Assembly: GCA_000513555.1 (NCBI GenBank)
Contig: ALYD01000010.1
Location: 39,478-103,477, forward strand
Direction of reading: 5' to 3'
Source: Lachnospiraceae bacterium JC7
Lineage (GTDB): Bacteria > Bacillota > Clostridia > Lachnospirales > Lachnospiraceae
DNA: 64,000 nt
The notes under the pieces are model-generated. The model was not told the origin of the DNA. It saw only the letters and a program-made list of their open reading frames with translations, and did not search any database. Of the stretch, positions 34,298 to 42,863 are shown in pieces (within the stretch, counting starts at the first letter, position 1; each line of letters opens with the position of its first letter). Both the position numbers and the translations under genes were made by a program.

Positions 34298-35251
34298 ATG
34301 AAAGAATATAAAACATTTAATCAACAATTAAGCATATTACGCCAAAGGGGAATGATTGTTCCAACCGATGGAAGTCCAAAGCGGTTTCTTGAACAAGAAA
34401 ACTACTATAATGTAATAAATGGATACAAAGATTTATTTTTAAAAAAGGACACTAATGGTGTTCCGTTAGTTCCAGAGCAATATCAGGGAAATACGCATTT
34501 TAAAGAATTAAAAGCACTTTTCCTTTTTGATAGGGAATTAAGATTTCTTTTTCTAAAATATATTCTTATTTTTGAAAATTCTTTTAAAACTGTTTATTCA
34601 CATGAGTTTTCCAAAAAGTATCCAAGACCCAATGCATATTTAGAATTACAGAATTATGTGGATAATGATCCTAAAAGTGTTTTAAAACAAGTCTCTATTT
34701 TGACAAAAACAATACATGATCAAGTAGATAAAGAAGGGGCAATAAAACATTATATTGAAACATACGGTGCGGTTCCTTTGTGGGTATTGGTCAACAATTT
34801 AACGATTGGAAATATGTCCCATTTGTATGATGTATTGAAGAATGCTGAAAAAAACACAATAGCTAGGTATTATTCTGATAAGTATGCAAAACAATATGGC
34901 TCAAGAAGCTCGATTAGGATTAGCGGTGAAGACATGCAATCCGCACTCAAAATTTTTAATTTAGTTAGAAATAAGTGTGCGCATGAGGAGCGATTGTACA
35001 ATTCCGATTTTCGTAATGTAAGAGTCGCTAGCATAGCTAATTATTTTGGAATGACGAATTATAATAATAGAAGAGTTATTGTGGCTATTATTTATTTAAA
35101 AATAATGCTTAATAAAAACTATTTTAAACAGTTTTATTCTGAACTAATGAGTATATTTAAAAGATATAAAGATGAATTTATAACGGTTTCATTTGATGAT
35201 ATTCTTGATATTATGGGTATAGACTTATCTGAAGTTGATAGATTGCATTAA
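34298..35251 (+). CDS. Abi_2/AbiF-AbiD family abortive-infection (HEPN) protein
   Basis: 317 residues. Abi_2 family features: N-terminal KEYKTFNQQLSILRQRGM and NYYNVINGYKDLFL, central ELKALFLFDRELRFLFLKYI followed by a family Glu (IFENSF), and a C-terminal HEPN RNase motif R-N-K-C-A-H (R224 to H229) in RNKCAHEERLYN. Proteins of this family abort phage infection through RNA cleavage or are controlled toxins. The gene is more AT-rich than its neighbours, isolated between terminators and has a strong promoter plus terminator in its leader, all signs of a transferred defence cassette. Catalytic activity is inferred. Confidence 0.85.
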   Translation: MKEYKTFNQQLSILRQRGMIVPTDGSPKRFLEQENYYNVINGYKDLFLKKDTNGVPLVPEQYQGNTHFKELKALFLFDRELRFLFLKYILIFENSFKTVYSHEFSKKYPRPNAYLELQNYVDNDPKSVLKQVSILTKTIHDQVDKEGAIKHYIETYGAVPLWVLVNNLTIGNMSHLYDVLKNAEKNTIARYYSDKYAKQYGSRSSIRISGEDMQSALKIFNLVRNKCAHEERLYNSDFRNVRVASIANYFGMTNYNNRRVIVAIIYLKIMLNKNYFKQFYSELMSIFKRYKDEFITVSFDDILDIMGIDLSEVDRLH

Positions 35252-35267
35252 ATACAAGGATACTTAC

Positions 35268-35323
35268 ATAGACTAGTACACTGAGACTCTCAGATAGTAC
35301 TGGTCTATTATTATATCTTTTTA
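35268..35323 (+). terminator. Terminator after the Abi gene
   Basis: ATAGACTAGTAC pairs with GTACTGGTCTAT, and an inner CTGAGA/TCTCAG stem caps it; a T-rich tail reaches 35323. Confidence 0.7.
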
Positions 35324-35373
35324 GCGAAAAGGAGAATTAGAAGACGATTTCGATTAAAGCTCAAGGATTGCGA

Positions 35374-35411
35374 AATGACTCCAATCTTACAGATCTGTAA
35401 GACTGGAGTCA
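35374..35411. promoter_or_regulatory. 38-bp near-perfect palindrome upstream of the CitMHS transporter gene
   Basis: ATGACTCCAATCTTACAGAT followed by its complement with a single mismatch pair; no T tract. It lies 70 bases before the transporter start, so it could be a regulator binding site or a leader stem-loop. Confidence 0.5.
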
Positions 35412-35480
35412 TATTCATTTAAGGTAGGGCGATTAAGATTGTACATATAAGCGAACAAAGTTTTGAAGGGAGAATTAATT

Positions 35481-36782
35481 ATGGTCGCATTAATCGGTTT
35501 TCTGATGATAATCGCAATCGTTGCTCTTCTCTTGAAGGGTAAGATGTCACCGATAGTCGTACTGGCAGTCGTTCCGGTGATAGCAGCGCTGATCTTAGGC
35601 TACAGCCCGCTTGATATTGCAGATTTCATCAAAGAAGGAATCAAAACCACAACAAGCAACGGTATCCTGTTCATTTTCTCGGTTATCTATTTCGGAGTGC
35701 TTTCCGACACAGGTCTCTTTGACGTTATAGTTAACTGGCTCGTTAAGAAGGCAGGGAACAATGTTATCGCAATCACAGTAGCCACAGCACTTGTAGCTAC
35801 TATCGCTCACCTCGACGGAACAACAGCAACAACTGTTCTCATTACTATTCCGTCACTCTATCCAATCTACAAAAAAATGAATATCGACCCGAAGATCCTT
35901 CTGTGCATCACAGGAGCATGTATGGGTGTTATGAATCTTCTTCCATGGGGAGGACCTACAGCAAGAGCAGCAACTGTTCTTCAGATGGATGCCAATGAAT
36001 TATGGCACATCCTCATCCCTATCCAGGTGGCAGGTTTCGTTATCAATATCGCGCTTGGTGTTCTTCTCGGAATGTACGCCATGAAGCATGGTGCAGGTGC
36101 CGGTAAGGGCGAGGCTGTTGAGGTTGATGAGAAGGCAGCAGCAGAGGCTGATGCATTAAGAAAGTCAAACCCGTTCCTTATCTTTAACCTCATCCTTACA
36201 GTCGGTGTTATCGCTATACTTTCAGCAGGTCTTGCAACAAGCTATGTTGTATTCCTTGTAGCACTCTGTATCTTACTTGCAGTGAACTATCCTGATCAGA
36301 AGCTTCAGGACAAGCTCATCAAGAAGCACGCTCCGGCGGCACTCATTATCTCTGCAACACTTTTTGCAGCAGGCGCAATGGTAGGTATCTTCGATGGAAC
36401 CGGAATGCTTACAGAGATGGCCAATGCCATCATGGGAATCATTCCTTCAGCTCTCGGAAGATTCATTCATATCATCTTCGGTATTCTTGCACTGCCTCTC
36501 GGTCTTTGCGTTGGTACAGATGCATATTTCTACGGTATCATGCCACTGGTTATGCAGGTTGGTGAAACATACGGTGTAGCATCCCTCAGCACAGCTCTTA
36601 CCATGGTCATCGGAAAGAACATCGCGCTGATGGTAAGTCCTCTGGTTCCGGCAACATTCCTTGCCATCGGACTCACGAACACCGAACTGAAGGATCATAT
36701 GAAGTTTTCAATCCCCCTGTATTATGTGATCAGTCTGTTGATGTTACTCCTTGGCATCATCTTTGGCATCATACCTCTCTAA
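35481..36782 (+). CDS. CitMHS-family citrate-type transporter
   Basis: 433 residues from the ATG at 35481 (GAAGGGAG upstream). A hydrophobic protein with about eleven to twelve spans and family motifs IAHLDGTTATTVLITIPSL, GVMNLLPWGGPTARAA and a terminal repeat with CVGTDAYFYGIMPL and IGKNIALMVSPLVPATFL. CitMHS carriers import metal-citrate complexes with protons. A two-component system follows on the same strand, as is common for citrate uptake genes. Substrate inferred from family. Confidence 0.88.
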   Translation: MVALIGFLMIIAIVALLLKGKMSPIVVLAVVPVIAALILGYSPLDIADFIKEGIKTTTSNGILFIFSVIYFGVLSDTGLFDVIVNWLVKKAGNNVIAITVATALVATIAHLDGTTATTVLITIPSLYPIYKKMNIDPKILLCITGACMGVMNLLPWGGPTARAATVLQMDANELWHILIPIQVAGFVINIALGVLLGMYAMKHGAGAGKGEAVEVDEKAAAEADALRKSNPFLIFNLILTVGVIAILSAGLATSYVVFLVALCILLAVNYPDQKLQDKLIKKHAPAALIISATLFAAGAMVGIFDGTGMLTEMANAIMGIIPSALGRFIHIIFGILALPLGLCVGTDAYFYGIMPLVMQVGETYGVASLSTALTMVIGKNIALMVSPLVPATFLAIGLTNTELKDHMKFSIPLYYVISLLMLLLGIIFGIIPL

Positions 36783-36796
36783 GGAGAGTTTCCCCG

Positions 36797-36820
36797 CGGC
36801 ACCGAAAGGTGCCGTTTTTT
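36797..36820 (+). terminator. Rho-independent terminator
   Basis: CGGCACC-GAAA-GGTGCCG followed by TTTTTT, 15 bases after the transporter stop. Confidence 0.92.
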
Positions 36821-37004
36821 GGCTTATGGAATATCATGACAGACGATAAGGAATAACCAGGTGTCTTTCGATATAGATTTAATGTGGTAGTATGATATAA
36901 ATATCATAAGTTTACATCCTTTCGGTCCGGGACCAAAGACTGGGCAGACCGGAGATGGACTTTATGACAGCATAAGATTTGATTTAAAAGAACAGGTAGA
37001 AACT

Positions 37005-37691
37005 ATGGCGAAAGAAACAATACTTGTAGTTGATGACGAAGCTCCTATCAGACAGGCGATACAGGCGGGCTTTATGGGAGAAGGAATAGATGTGGATGAG
37101 GCGGCAGACGGAGGAGAGGCACTTCAGATGCTGGAAAAGAAGCATTACAGTCTCGTGATCCTTGATGTTATGATGCCGGATGTGAGCGGATATACTGTGC
37201 TTCAGAAAATGAGAGCCGCAGGTGACCACACTCCTGTGATGATGCTTTCCGGAAAATCAGATGAAGTGGATCAGGTACTGGGACTTGGATTCGGAGCAGA
37301 CAGCTACCTGACGAAGCCCTTCAGAATAAGTGTGCTTATCCAGAATGCAAAGGCGCTTATCAGACGTACAAGAGAGTACAGTGTTCAGGTTCAGGAGATA
37401 AGAAGAGGACCATTTGTGGCAGATACTCTCCGGATGGAATGTTTTAAGAACGGACGTGAGCTTAATCTTACAGGAAGAGAGCTGACACTGTTCAGATTCT
37501 TCATGGAACATCCGGGACAGGTATTCACCAAGGAGCAGCTGTATCAGCATGTGTGGAACGAAGCAGCGGTGGATGACAACACCATCATGGTCTACATCAA
37601 AAGAATAAGGGACAAGATAGAGGATGATCCAAAAAATCCTGTATATCTTAAGACCATCCGCGGAATAGGCTACAGATTTGACGGGGAGTAG
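37005..37691 (+). CDS. OmpR-family response regulator
   Basis: 228 residues. Receiver domain with acidic pair VVDDEAP, phospho-acceptor D54 in LVILDVMMPD and Lys about 104 in YLTKPF. It is followed by a winged-helix DNA-binding domain (ELNLTGRELTLFRFFMEHPG, NTIMVYIKRIRDKIEDDP, IRGIGYRF). Phosphorylated by the sensor kinase encoded five bases downstream. It probably controls the upstream CitMHS gene. A GGTCC-GG-GACC hairpin lies in its leader near 36926. Confidence 0.92.
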   Translation: MAKETILVVDDEAPIRQAIQAGFMGEGIDVDEAADGGEALQMLEKKHYSLVILDVMMPDVSGYTVLQKMRAAGDHTPVMMLSGKSDEVDQVLGLGFGADSYLTKPFRISVLIQNAKALIRRTREYSVQVQEIRRGPFVADTLRMECFKNGRELNLTGRELTLFRFFMEHPGQVFTKEQLYQHVWNEAAVDDNTIMVYIKRIRDKIEDDPKNPVYLKTIRGIGYRFDGE

Positions 37692-37695
37692 AGCC

Positions 37696-39741
37696 ATGGG
37701 CAAACATAAGGAATCCCTGAACATCCTGCTGTTGGTGCTTTTATCCATCTGTGTGGTGTTTGTAGACGTTTACAGCTACAGAGTTTATCGGGAAAAGCTT
37801 ATACGCTCGGAGCAGAAACAGCTTCTGGCCATGGCGGAGACCATTGGAGAGAGTCTGAACAACACGATAATCAGTGAACTGACAAAGATCGATTATTTCT
37901 TTTCCGGCAGTGAGACACCATCGGCAAAGCAGCTGGAGAGTTCAGTCAGAGAATATCAGGAAAAGAACAGTTCCGTCTTTGATTCCATAACCATAAGTGA
38001 AGGAACTGAGCCCGGGGATGCTGTGATAAGCGGAAAACATCTTTCCGGCAGCGGCTGGTATGTACTGGAAATAAATAAAGATGTGGAGACCGTGGATGGA
38101 ATCTTCAGGTTAATGTTTCTGATGGATCTTAATGAGATATATCGTCGTATAGTGGCCCCGGTGAAGATAGGTAATGGAGGCTACTCTGTAGTCAAGGACA
38201 AAAACCTCGCCATCATCATGCATCATGCCAAAAACCAGATAGGTATGGATGCAATCTATGACAGAAAGGAACAGTATCCGGAGCTTGATCTGTCCAGTCT
38301 TGAAGACTGGCTGAATCTTCAGAGAAACAATGATAAGGGCATGAGCGTCATCGATACCTTTGTATGGGATGATCCTGACATCGCCCCGATAAAGCGTATC
38401 GTTGCCTTCACGACTGTAGACATACTGGAGGAACGATGGATAGTTAATTCTACTCTGCCCATGAATGAGCTGGATGAACCTCTCTCGGATATGCTGGCAG
38501 TTATACTGACATTAACAGGCGTGTATTTTTTTATTGTTGCAGCAGTAGTGATCCTGATAAACCGTACCCGTATGCGATCCGAGTCTCAGAAAAATGAAAT
38601 CAGGTACCTGAGAGAAATAAATCAGGGAATGGAAGAGGTGGCGAGACAGAAGGACGAACTGAGACATTATCAGAGGATAGAGTCCCTCGGCATGATGGCG
38701 AGCCATATCGCCCACGAGTTCAACAACTATCTGACGCCGGTTATGGTATATGCGGAGCTTCTGGAGAATGATCCGGAGACCGGAGAGCGGGGAAAAAAGA
38801 TGGCCGGAGAGATACTTCAGTCAACAGACAGAGCGGCTTCACTATCGAGGGAGCTTCTGGACTTTTCGAGACAGGATTCAGGTGCGGACCTCGGACCTGT
38901 AAACCTGAGGACTGATACAGAGGCTGCGGTGGAAGTCATAAAAAGGCTGACGCCTAAAAAGATAGAGTTTTCTTCTGAAATAATGTCTCAGGATATGACT
39001 GTTCTGGCTAGAGACGGCATGATGCAGCATATACTCATGAATCTCTGCAAAAACGCTTTTCAGGCCATGGAAAAGAGTGAGCGTAAAGAACTGAAAATTC
39101 TTCTGAAACGAACTGAAGAAGGAGCTGTTCTTACTGTTTCGGATACAGGAATGGGAATTCCTAAGGATGCGAAGAATCGTATCTTTGAGCCATTTTATAC
39201 AACAAAGGGCTCCCATCACGGAACGGGACTGGGGCTTTCTGTGGTGAGAAACATCATGCATTCACTCGGGGGAAGCATCAGTGTTGAAAGTGAACAGGGA
39301 GTCGGTACAGTTTTTACTTTGTTTTTCCCTGAGATGAGCCGTTCTGATGAAAAGAAAGTCGAGGGAATCAGAAAGCTTATCTACGTTGATAACGATAAAC
39401 ATTTTCTGGATGAACTTGAGCAGGAGGTTAAGTTACGCACAAGAAACAGTGAGGTACTTCAGAAGAGCATGGAGATATCCTTTACGGCCGAGGAAATGCA
39501 GCTGCTTTCCAGACTTCAGAAGGATCCAAAGTGCTGTGATATCCTTGTTGTGAGCTACACTCTGGATAGTATGAACGGCATAGAGTTTCTGGAAATCGTC
39601 AGAAGGCTTAACCCTGATATCTGCCTGATTCTCGCATCAGGGAGCGATGACGCGGATCTTCAGTGGTATGTGAACAACAGGATCATTGACAGGATCATCA
39701 TGAAGGATAAGCTGCTATCGGAGCTGGATAAACTGTCATAA
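37696..39741 (+). CDS. Membrane sensor histidine kinase with degenerate C-terminal receiver
   Basis: 681 residues from the ATG at 37696 (GGGGAG upstream, just after the regulator stop). A membrane span (about 10-28), an extracytoplasmic Cache-like sensor (about 40-265), a second span (about 270-292) and a coiled linker precede the kinase core: phospho-His about 340 in ASHIAHEFNNYLTP (NtrB-like H box), N box in HILMNLCKNAFQAM, DTGMGIP and GTGLGLSVV. The last 130 residues look like a receiver (LIYVDNDKHFLDELE, SMNGIEFLEIV) but the phospho-acceptor position reads VVSYTL, with no Asp. Confidence 0.9.
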   Translation: MGKHKESLNILLLVLLSICVVFVDVYSYRVYREKLIRSEQKQLLAMAETIGESLNNTIISELTKIDYFFSGSETPSAKQLESSVREYQEKNSSVFDSITISEGTEPGDAVISGKHLSGSGWYVLEINKDVETVDGIFRLMFLMDLNEIYRRIVAPVKIGNGGYSVVKDKNLAIIMHHAKNQIGMDAIYDRKEQYPELDLSSLEDWLNLQRNNDKGMSVIDTFVWDDPDIAPIKRIVAFTTVDILEERWIVNSTLPMNELDEPLSDMLAVILTLTGVYFFIVAAVVILINRTRMRSESQKNEIRYLREINQGMEEVARQKDELRHYQRIESLGMMASHIAHEFNNYLTPVMVYAELLENDPETGERGKKMAGEILQSTDRAASLSRELLDFSRQDSGADLGPVNLRTDTEAAVEVIKRLTPKKIEFSSEIMSQDMTVLARDGMMQHILMNLCKNAFQAMEKSERKELKILLKRTEEGAVLTVSDTGMGIPKDAKNRIFEPFYTTKGSHHGTGLGLSVVRNIMHSLGGSISVESEQGVGTVFTLFFPEMSRSDEKKVEGIRKLIYVDNDKHFLDELEQEVKLRTRNSEVLQKSMEISFTAEEMQLLSRLQKDPKCCDILVVSYTLDSMNGIEFLEIVRRLNPDICLILASGSDDADLQWYVNNRIIDRIIMKDKLLSELDKLS

Positions 39742-39871
39742 ACTGATGCAGACGTTTATCAGTGACATTATGGAGATGCATTGATTGTACGTTATGTGCT
39801 GTTTCAAGTATAATCGTGCATATAAATTATCGATTAAGTGCTGATATCAATAAATGATAAGGAGGGGAACT

Positions 39872-40330
39872 ATGCTGGAGATAGGAACAAAGGCTCCGGA
39901 TTTTACATTACCGGATCAGAACGGAGAGATGCGTTCACTGACAGATTACAGGGGCCAAAAGGTCATCTTATATTTTTATCCCAAGGATATGACTTCGGGA
40001 TGCACGAAGCAGGCATGCGCATTTGGTGAATTATATCCGCAGTTTCGTGAGAAGGGAGCTGTGGTTCTGGGAGTAAGTAAGGACTCCGTGGCATCTCATA
40101 AAAAGTTTGAGGAAAAGTACGGTCTTCCGTTCACACTTCTTTCAGATACGGAGTTAAAGGTCATTCAGGCCTACGATGTATGGAAGGAAAAAAAGAATTA
40201 CGGTAAAACATACATGGGTATAGTTCGCTCTACTTATCTTATCAATGAAGACGGAATCATCGAGAAGACTTTCGATAAGGTAAAGGCTGCGGAGAATCCG
40301 ATGCAGATGTTTAAGTCGTTGAGCGAATGA
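39872..40330 (+). CDS. bcp: Peroxiredoxin, Bcp/PrxQ type
   Basis: 152 residues from the ATG at 39872 (AAGGAGGGG upstream). Thioredoxin fold with GTKAPDFTLPDQNGE, the peroxidatic Cys in MTSGCTKQACAF (with a second Cys five residues later, the resolving position of PrxQ) and GVSKDSVASHKKF. Reduces hydrogen peroxide and organic hydroperoxides using thioredoxin. Confidence 0.92.
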   Translation: MLEIGTKAPDFTLPDQNGEMRSLTDYRGQKVILYFYPKDMTSGCTKQACAFGELYPQFREKGAVVLGVSKDSVASHKKFEEKYGLPFTLLSDTELKVIQAYDVWKEKKNYGKTYMGIVRSTYLINEDGIIEKTFDKVKAAENPMQMFKSLSE

Positions 40331-40350
40331 CAACTGAGGACAGCGATAAT

Positions 40351-40388
40351 AAAAAAGCCGGGTCAGATTGATTCTGATCCCGGCTTTT
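40351..40388. terminator. Bidirectional terminator
   Basis: AAAAAAGCCGGG-TCAGA and TCTGA-TCCCGGCTTTT form a strong stem with A/T runs on both sides, separating convergent peroxiredoxin and Rpn genes. Confidence 0.88.
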
Positions 40389-40394
40389 GTGGTT

Positions 40395-41237
40395 TTATGT
40401 AAGTACTATAACTTCCTGAAGTTTTTTAATGATGTATTCTCGGTCTTTTCCTTTTACGCCCAATGCAGAGAGTGCTCTTTCAACGGTCCATTTCTCATTT
40501 TCCATCAGATTTATGATATCCTGAATTTTGCAATCCAGCGCATATTGCTCTGCATATTTTTTTGCGTATCTTTGAACTTTCTCACACATGATACCCCGTC
40601 CTTTCTTTGTCTCTTTAAAATGTCTGAGACCACTTGCCAGTTCATTAAAGTGCATTTCTGCAGATGACTTGGCATGAAAATCCTCGATCAATTTACCGAT
40701 TTTGTCGTGCCCTTTGTATTTTCCGTTGACATAAACTATGTGTGAACCATCATTAAAATTCTCGTTTGTGTCAAGCACCTTTCTTTCTATCCGGTACATC
40801 GGAAGTCCTGCACTAAATTTATCATATCTGTATATGAAAATCACATAGGAATCTTTCAGGGATTTGAAAGAGTTGCCTTCTTTTAGCATTCGTGAGTCTA
40901 TAGAAGCACTATGAAAGCGCGCTCTTCTCACATGAGAACCTTTTGAATTGCTCTGTACTTCGATGTCCATTTCGGAGCCATCAGTATCTATGGCATGGAC
41001 ATCCAGTGTGATATCTCTTCCGTCTATCTTATGATTCCTGAACTCTTCCTGAGTTTCTACACTTGTAACTTTAATACTCCTTTCGAGTATGATACTCAGA
41101 ACGAGCTCTACAGCGGGAATATTATCCGTGAAAACAAGTGTCATAAAATCGTCATCAAATAGACCCAGTCTGTCAACGATTTTGTCGAGATCAGTTCCGG
41201 ACGGAACTATAGTTTCTACATCCTTGTAAGTGTTCAA
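40395..41237 (-). CDS. Rpn/PD-(D/E)XK nuclease family protein (putative transposase family)
   Basis: 280 residues with a TTG start at 41237 (CGGAG upstream). An N-terminal FDDDFMTLVFTDN segment precedes the nuclease core DITLDVHAIDTDGSEMDIEVQ (D...ExQ catalytic pattern of the PDDEXK_2/Rpn family), and the C-terminus is a helical basic tail. Rpn proteins are small recombination-promoting nucleases with defence-like behaviour. Common in Lachnospiraceae in multiple copies. It neighbours the CRISPR relic. Confidence 0.85.
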   Translation of the reverse strand: MNTYKDVETIVPSGTDLDKIVDRLGLFDDDFMTLVFTDNIPAVELVLSIILERSIKVTSVETQEEFRNHKIDGRDITLDVHAIDTDGSEMDIEVQSNSKGSHVRRARFHSASIDSRMLKEGNSFKSLKDSYVIFIYRYDKFSAGLPMYRIERKVLDTNENFNDGSHIVYVNGKYKGHDKIGKLIEDFHAKSSAEMHFNELASGLRHFKETKKGRGIMCEKVQRYAKKYAEQYALDCKIQDIINLMENEKWTVERALSALGVKGKDREYIIKKLQEVIVLT

Positions 41238-41541
41238 TTTTTAACTCCGTATATTTACTATAACATTGGGGATATCCATATAGAATTATCTATGAGTTGA
41301 TTTAATTCATTTTTCAGAAATATACCTAGGATAACAGAATAATCCTATGGGACATACGTTTCATGATTATTGTACAAAAATCTGTCTACGAAAGAATGAT
41401 ATCAAAGAAAGGTCTGTTTTCATATAGTCTAATATAAGACTATATCGCAGTGTCATTTTACTAAGTGCAGGATTTTTGAAGTAAATCTAAATGAACATGT
41501 AATCAAGTATCAGAAAAATAAATAATTATACAGTCTATTCT
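41238..41541. other. AT-rich gap between Rpn gene and csn2 remnant
   Basis: About 300 bases with no supportable gene. Presumably it contains the deletion point that removed cas9, cas1, cas2 and the start of csn2; I could not recognise any residual cas sequence in it. Confidence 0.35.
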
Positions 41542-41787
41542 TTGCATAGCACATTGGAGGAGAAAATAATTGAGTATATTAAGATAATAGTGAATTTTTG
41601 TAGTACAAAATTGCTAGTACTTGTAAATGCCCATAATTACTTATCGATTGATTCTCTCAGGAATATTTATCAGATGGCATTCTATGAAAAATTGTCTCTG
41701 CTTTTGATAGAATCCCATGAGTATCTTCAAGAACCTGACGAGGAAATGATGATTATTGATAAGGATAATTGTATAATTTTGAAATAG
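41542..41787 (+). pseudogene. csn2: C-terminal remnant of csn2 (type II-A CRISPR adaptation gene)
   Basis: The 81-residue frame, whose only possible start is an unsupported TTG, reads IIEYIKIIVNFCSTKLLVLV, then an AFYEKLSLLLIE segment and an IIDKDNCII ending. This is the closing part of Csn2 (strand, helix, LLLIE, IIDKD-C pattern). Intact Csn2 has about 220 residues, so two thirds are missing; the frame runs upstream only to a stop at 41500. Csn2 normally ends the order cas9-cas1-cas2-csn2 next to the CRISPR leader, and leader-like sequence indeed follows. Confidence 0.75.
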
Positions 41788-41839
41788 CTTTATTCGTAAT
41801 TTACTGCCTTGACCAGAGGTTAAGTTCTGCGACGACCTC

Positions 41840-41882
41840 ATTTGAGGTTTGAGAACCTTGTAAATTATCAGACCTATGATTG
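41840..41882 (+). CRISPR. Solitary type II-A leader end plus repeat-like sequence
   Basis: ATTTGAG at 41840-41846 is the leader-anchoring sequence known from type II-A loci, and it is directly followed at 41847 by GTTTGAGAACC, the typical start of a 36-nt type II-A repeat (41847-41882). It lies 53 bases after the csn2 remnant, exactly where the array should begin. No second repeat is present, so the array is lost. A CACTCG/CGAGTG hairpin with seven T follows at 41887-41912. Confidence 0.6.
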
Positions 41883-41961
41883 TTGACACTCGGTGCGAGT
41901 GAGAATTTTTTTACCTAGCGATATTACCAAAATAGTTTTGTACAGAAAGAACGGAGCATAA

Positions 41962-42705
41962 ATGAAGATCATCATATCCCCAGCGAAAAAGATGCGTGAT
42001 GCCAGAGACATGATGGAGGCAAAGGATCTTCCTGAATATCTTGATAAGGCAGAGCATATAAAGGAATGGATACAGAAGTTAAGCTACGAAGAAAAGAAGG
42101 ATCTGTGGAAGTGTAATGACAAGATCGCTGAACAGAATGAGCTTCGTTTTAAAGAAATGAATCTCCGGGAAAATCTCACGCCGGCGCTTCTTTCCTATGA
42201 TGGCATCCAGTATCAGTACATGGCTCCGGCTGTATTCGAGGATGGCCAGAACGACTATGTGGAGTCGCATCTCAGGATACTTTCGGGATTTTACGGCGCT
42301 TTGAGACCCTTTGACGGAGTCACCCCATATCGTTTGGAAATGCAGGCAAAGGCACAGATCGACGGCTGCAAAGATCTCTATGACTTCTGGGGAGACAGTC
42401 TGTATAGAGCGGTCATGGACGAAAGCCGTCTCATCATCAACCTGGCCTCCAGGGAATATTCGAAGTGCATTGAGAAATATCTGAAACCTGAGGACAGGTT
42501 CATCACCTGTGTATTTGGAGAATGGGAGAACGGAAAAGTTGTGCAGAAAGGTGTTTATGCGAAGATGGCTCGTGGTGAGATGGTACGATATATGGCATCG
42601 GTAAATGCAGAAACCGGGGATGATATAAAAGGATTCAACTGGAGTGGATATAAGTTCTCGGAAGAACTGTCAGAAGATAATGAATACATATTTTTAAAAG
42701 GATAA
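41962..42705 (+). CDS. yaaA: Peroxide stress protein YaaA family (DUF328)
   Basis: 247 residues. Begins MKIIISPAKKM, the family signature, with KFKEMNLRENLTPALLSYDG-like and LSGFYGALRPFDGVTPYRLEM motifs and C-terminal KGVYAKMARGEMVRYMA. YaaA limits damage during hydrogen peroxide stress by lowering free iron and DNA damage; the protein has a DNA-binding-like fold. Monocistronic. Confidence 0.9.
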   Translation: MKIIISPAKKMRDARDMMEAKDLPEYLDKAEHIKEWIQKLSYEEKKDLWKCNDKIAEQNELRFKEMNLRENLTPALLSYDGIQYQYMAPAVFEDGQNDYVESHLRILSGFYGALRPFDGVTPYRLEMQAKAQIDGCKDLYDFWGDSLYRAVMDESRLIINLASREYSKCIEKYLKPEDRFITCVFGEWENGKVVQKGVYAKMARGEMVRYMASVNAETGDDIKGFNWSGYKFSEELSEDNEYIFLKG

Positions 42706-42863
42706 GATAAGCATTATTTTTTGCAATCAAGGTAAAAATAACCCATTGTCAAAAGTTTGGCACTTCGATTATAATCACTTATCGTCGCGCTCTGCGACCG
42801 AAATTTAAGCGAATTTATAAGTGAACAGCTGGGTTGTCAGCAGGAAAAGATAGGTGGTAATTG

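Noticed and set aside
41542..41787. An independent 81-residue functional small protein
   Set aside because: The only start is an internal TTG without ribosome site and the sequence corresponds to the terminal third of Csn2, so it is better read as a pseudogene.
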